Positions 7,701-7,968 of a stretch of DNA of 7,968 nucleotides are shown here, one piece after another. The notes beneath the pieces are model-generated. The model was not told the origin of the DNA, searched no databases, and saw only the letters and a program-made list of their open reading frames with translations. The translations under genes and the position numbers were made by a program. The first letter of the stretch is position 1; the number at the start of each line of letters is the position of its first letter. Source of the stretch: CALFVT01 sp039989855 (GTDB lineage Bacteria; Pseudomonadota; Alphaproteobacteria; Caulobacterales; Maricaulaceae); assembly GCA_039989855.1 (NCBI GenBank), contig JBDXGZ010000007.1, forward strand, positions 1 to 7,968, read 5' to 3'.

Positions 7701-7968
7701 AGAAACTATTCATGGTCTTGGCAATGGAGTCGTTATAGACCTGTTCACAGCAGTTACAGCCATTGAATTATCGGTATTGAAGCCTCTAAGCAGGTTGTTA
7801 GGCCCTATTAGAATATCAGAAAACGAACTCGACGCTTTTAGACGTCATATTACGTTAACAAAAAGTTCAAAATCTCAATCGATGAGGTTATCTTCTAAAG
7901 AAGGGCAAATATTTCGTGATGAGGTAAGCTCTGATGATCATAAAGCCAATCTTGAATGGTTGAATGAA
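4777..7968 (+). CDS. Mrr-like nuclease / TPR / GreAB-C / PIN multidomain protein, 3'-partial
   Basis: The frame is open for 1064 codons to the window edge without a stop. Domains in order: (a) residues about 15-160, a restriction-endonuclease-like PD-(D/E)xK domain with FE22, YGKKGSTQHGID52V and YVIQ68GK70, the E...D...QxK signature of Mrr-type nucleases, followed by an IYATTA strand and IQIWDWDSL. (b) About 240-780, a TPR-type helical solenoid, for example IHGGIGNCYFLLEDREPAFEHY (from 252, shown in part) and LKHHGEFDAAIETAFRAI (755-772). (c) About 785-880, a GreA/GreB C-terminal-like (FKBP-fold) domain with SPFIGKSLGDKANIK and HWVIEDVWP. (d) From about 984, the first strand of a PIN-like RNase domain (VVID988LFTAVTAIEL, then ISENELDAF); the rest is cut off. 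The TPR-GreAB-C-PIN arrangement is known to me as a predicted conflict-system module. An in-frame TAA at 4744 and no other start codon fix ATG 4777 as the start. A role as an anti-invader effector acting on DNA and RNA, possibly at RNA polymerase, is inferred. Confidence 0.85.
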   Translation, partial: MISSTAISAKHIQPPVNDQDFEITLIDVANIFFNSTTFERYGKKGSTQHGIDVRGRPKDDTRKLYVIQGKCREPGKEEKPEDVESHVTQALKKFTFQRFIYATTAGKKTALQDAADALQEQLNKDMGDDAPLIQIWDWDSLTDMGRNNPDILRALDKQYAATLGALEYLRVEKPELLEEYKKGVLDGFLPARRQNTLIEIRTIDSYDNAEDHSDEIGIISKLILTDPKEALKGFQALLVTKTEFNATNLARIHGGIGNCYFLLEDREPAFEHYETAYNHKPDRSPTIANYALKLGFEGQLDKLARFAKTELSKDPQNATLAARALFFLQDETIIPDSIVKDAHVWLARLESQRKSGANVDLILNSREALRAHPNDFSLRQFLADTLLEKVLVEKGAYGFTPFSDGAASYLEEAKGLYSDLWRELTETQNYQQLTDPALPTNYMQALRVSGEFEQAIEVGRNALPSTADHSAVALEFAINLMERGSSEELAGVIDKLPQDHLDADKVRLQHAMNIGDWQLVDNLCEKRIKTSNETDRDLGLLLGIRSLAIIEQLPEEKRGEEVHKLIETESEECREWTIRIQLARKYLGVDAAHSCLELVKKYTSETSKVEDILSVAREAYVLGDVDTVFSLLQNKIDYSRPSEALNNLLKIAAEENPVRQRSVDIYNKLSPKLLNDPFYKELAAIAAFNRRDFALAKQYFEELLSKHASLKFWLSLYRSLMRIGNNDDLNALLLRPDLMSLEHSPRDSMELATILKHHGEFDAAIETAFRAISKPEGQNSATVSGSYVGFIFTMEEQPEVSRKVHKGQYVRIRKIDGEEVVEGVIGGKVHQPWGQILQETDQRISPFIGKSLGDKANIKTKLRDESHWVIEDVWPEYIRAAQYLSSEHTDKFGEAAIVYKIVTDGDNVEPLLEMVRERGQYVDNVCRTVVEKGLPLTFMGGDDDIGGLGLAYALRQRGYNIATSLGTKEAQARAEETIHGLGNGVVIDLFTAVTAIELSVLKPLSRLLGPIRISENELDAFRRHITLTKSSKSQSMRLSSKEGQIFRDEVSSDDHKANLEWLNE

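Overview
The window reads as accessory DNA from a Gram-negative bacterium, most likely an alphaproteobacterium. That assignment is an inference from the style of the resolvase and the Shine-Dalgarno sites. No rRNA, tRNA or housekeeping gene is present to confirm it. All four genes lie on the + strand, and two of them run off the ends of the window.

Layout: (1) bases 2-2659 encode a very long Sel1-like repeat protein with a regular ladder of paired cysteines (C-x7-C). Its reading frame is open to the left edge, so it is 5'-partial and the first in-window ATG (47) lies inside a repeat. (2) Bases 2660-2903 are non-coding and end in a small hairpin that contains the Shine-Dalgarno sequence of the next gene. 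(3) Bases 2904-3992 encode a 362-residue protein with a TTG start. Its N-terminal third resembles the helical C-terminal region of RarA/MgsA AAA+ ATPases, but it has no ATPase domain. (4) Bases 4051-4707 encode a small serine recombinase with an intact catalytic set and a C-terminal helix-turn-helix. (5) From 4777 to the right edge, a single open frame (1064 codons visible, no stop) encodes a multidomain protein: an N-terminal Mrr/PD-(D/E)xK-type nuclease domain, a long TPR solenoid, a GreA/GreB C-terminal-like domain and the start of a PIN-like nuclease domain.

The last gene is the main point of interest. The TPR-GreAB-C-PIN combination is, from memory, a module predicted by comparative genomics to act in prokaryotic conflict or immune systems. 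Here it carries a second nuclease domain at the N-terminus. A plausible but untested reading is that the GreAB-C part contacts RNA polymerase or its secondary channel, the TPRs sense or scaffold, and the two nuclease domains attack DNA and RNA. The recombinase and RarA-C-like genes look slightly richer in G+C than the AT-rich repeat genes on either side, so they may form a separately acquired mobility cassette. The window does not show whether the Sel1 protein and the nuclease-TPR protein work together.
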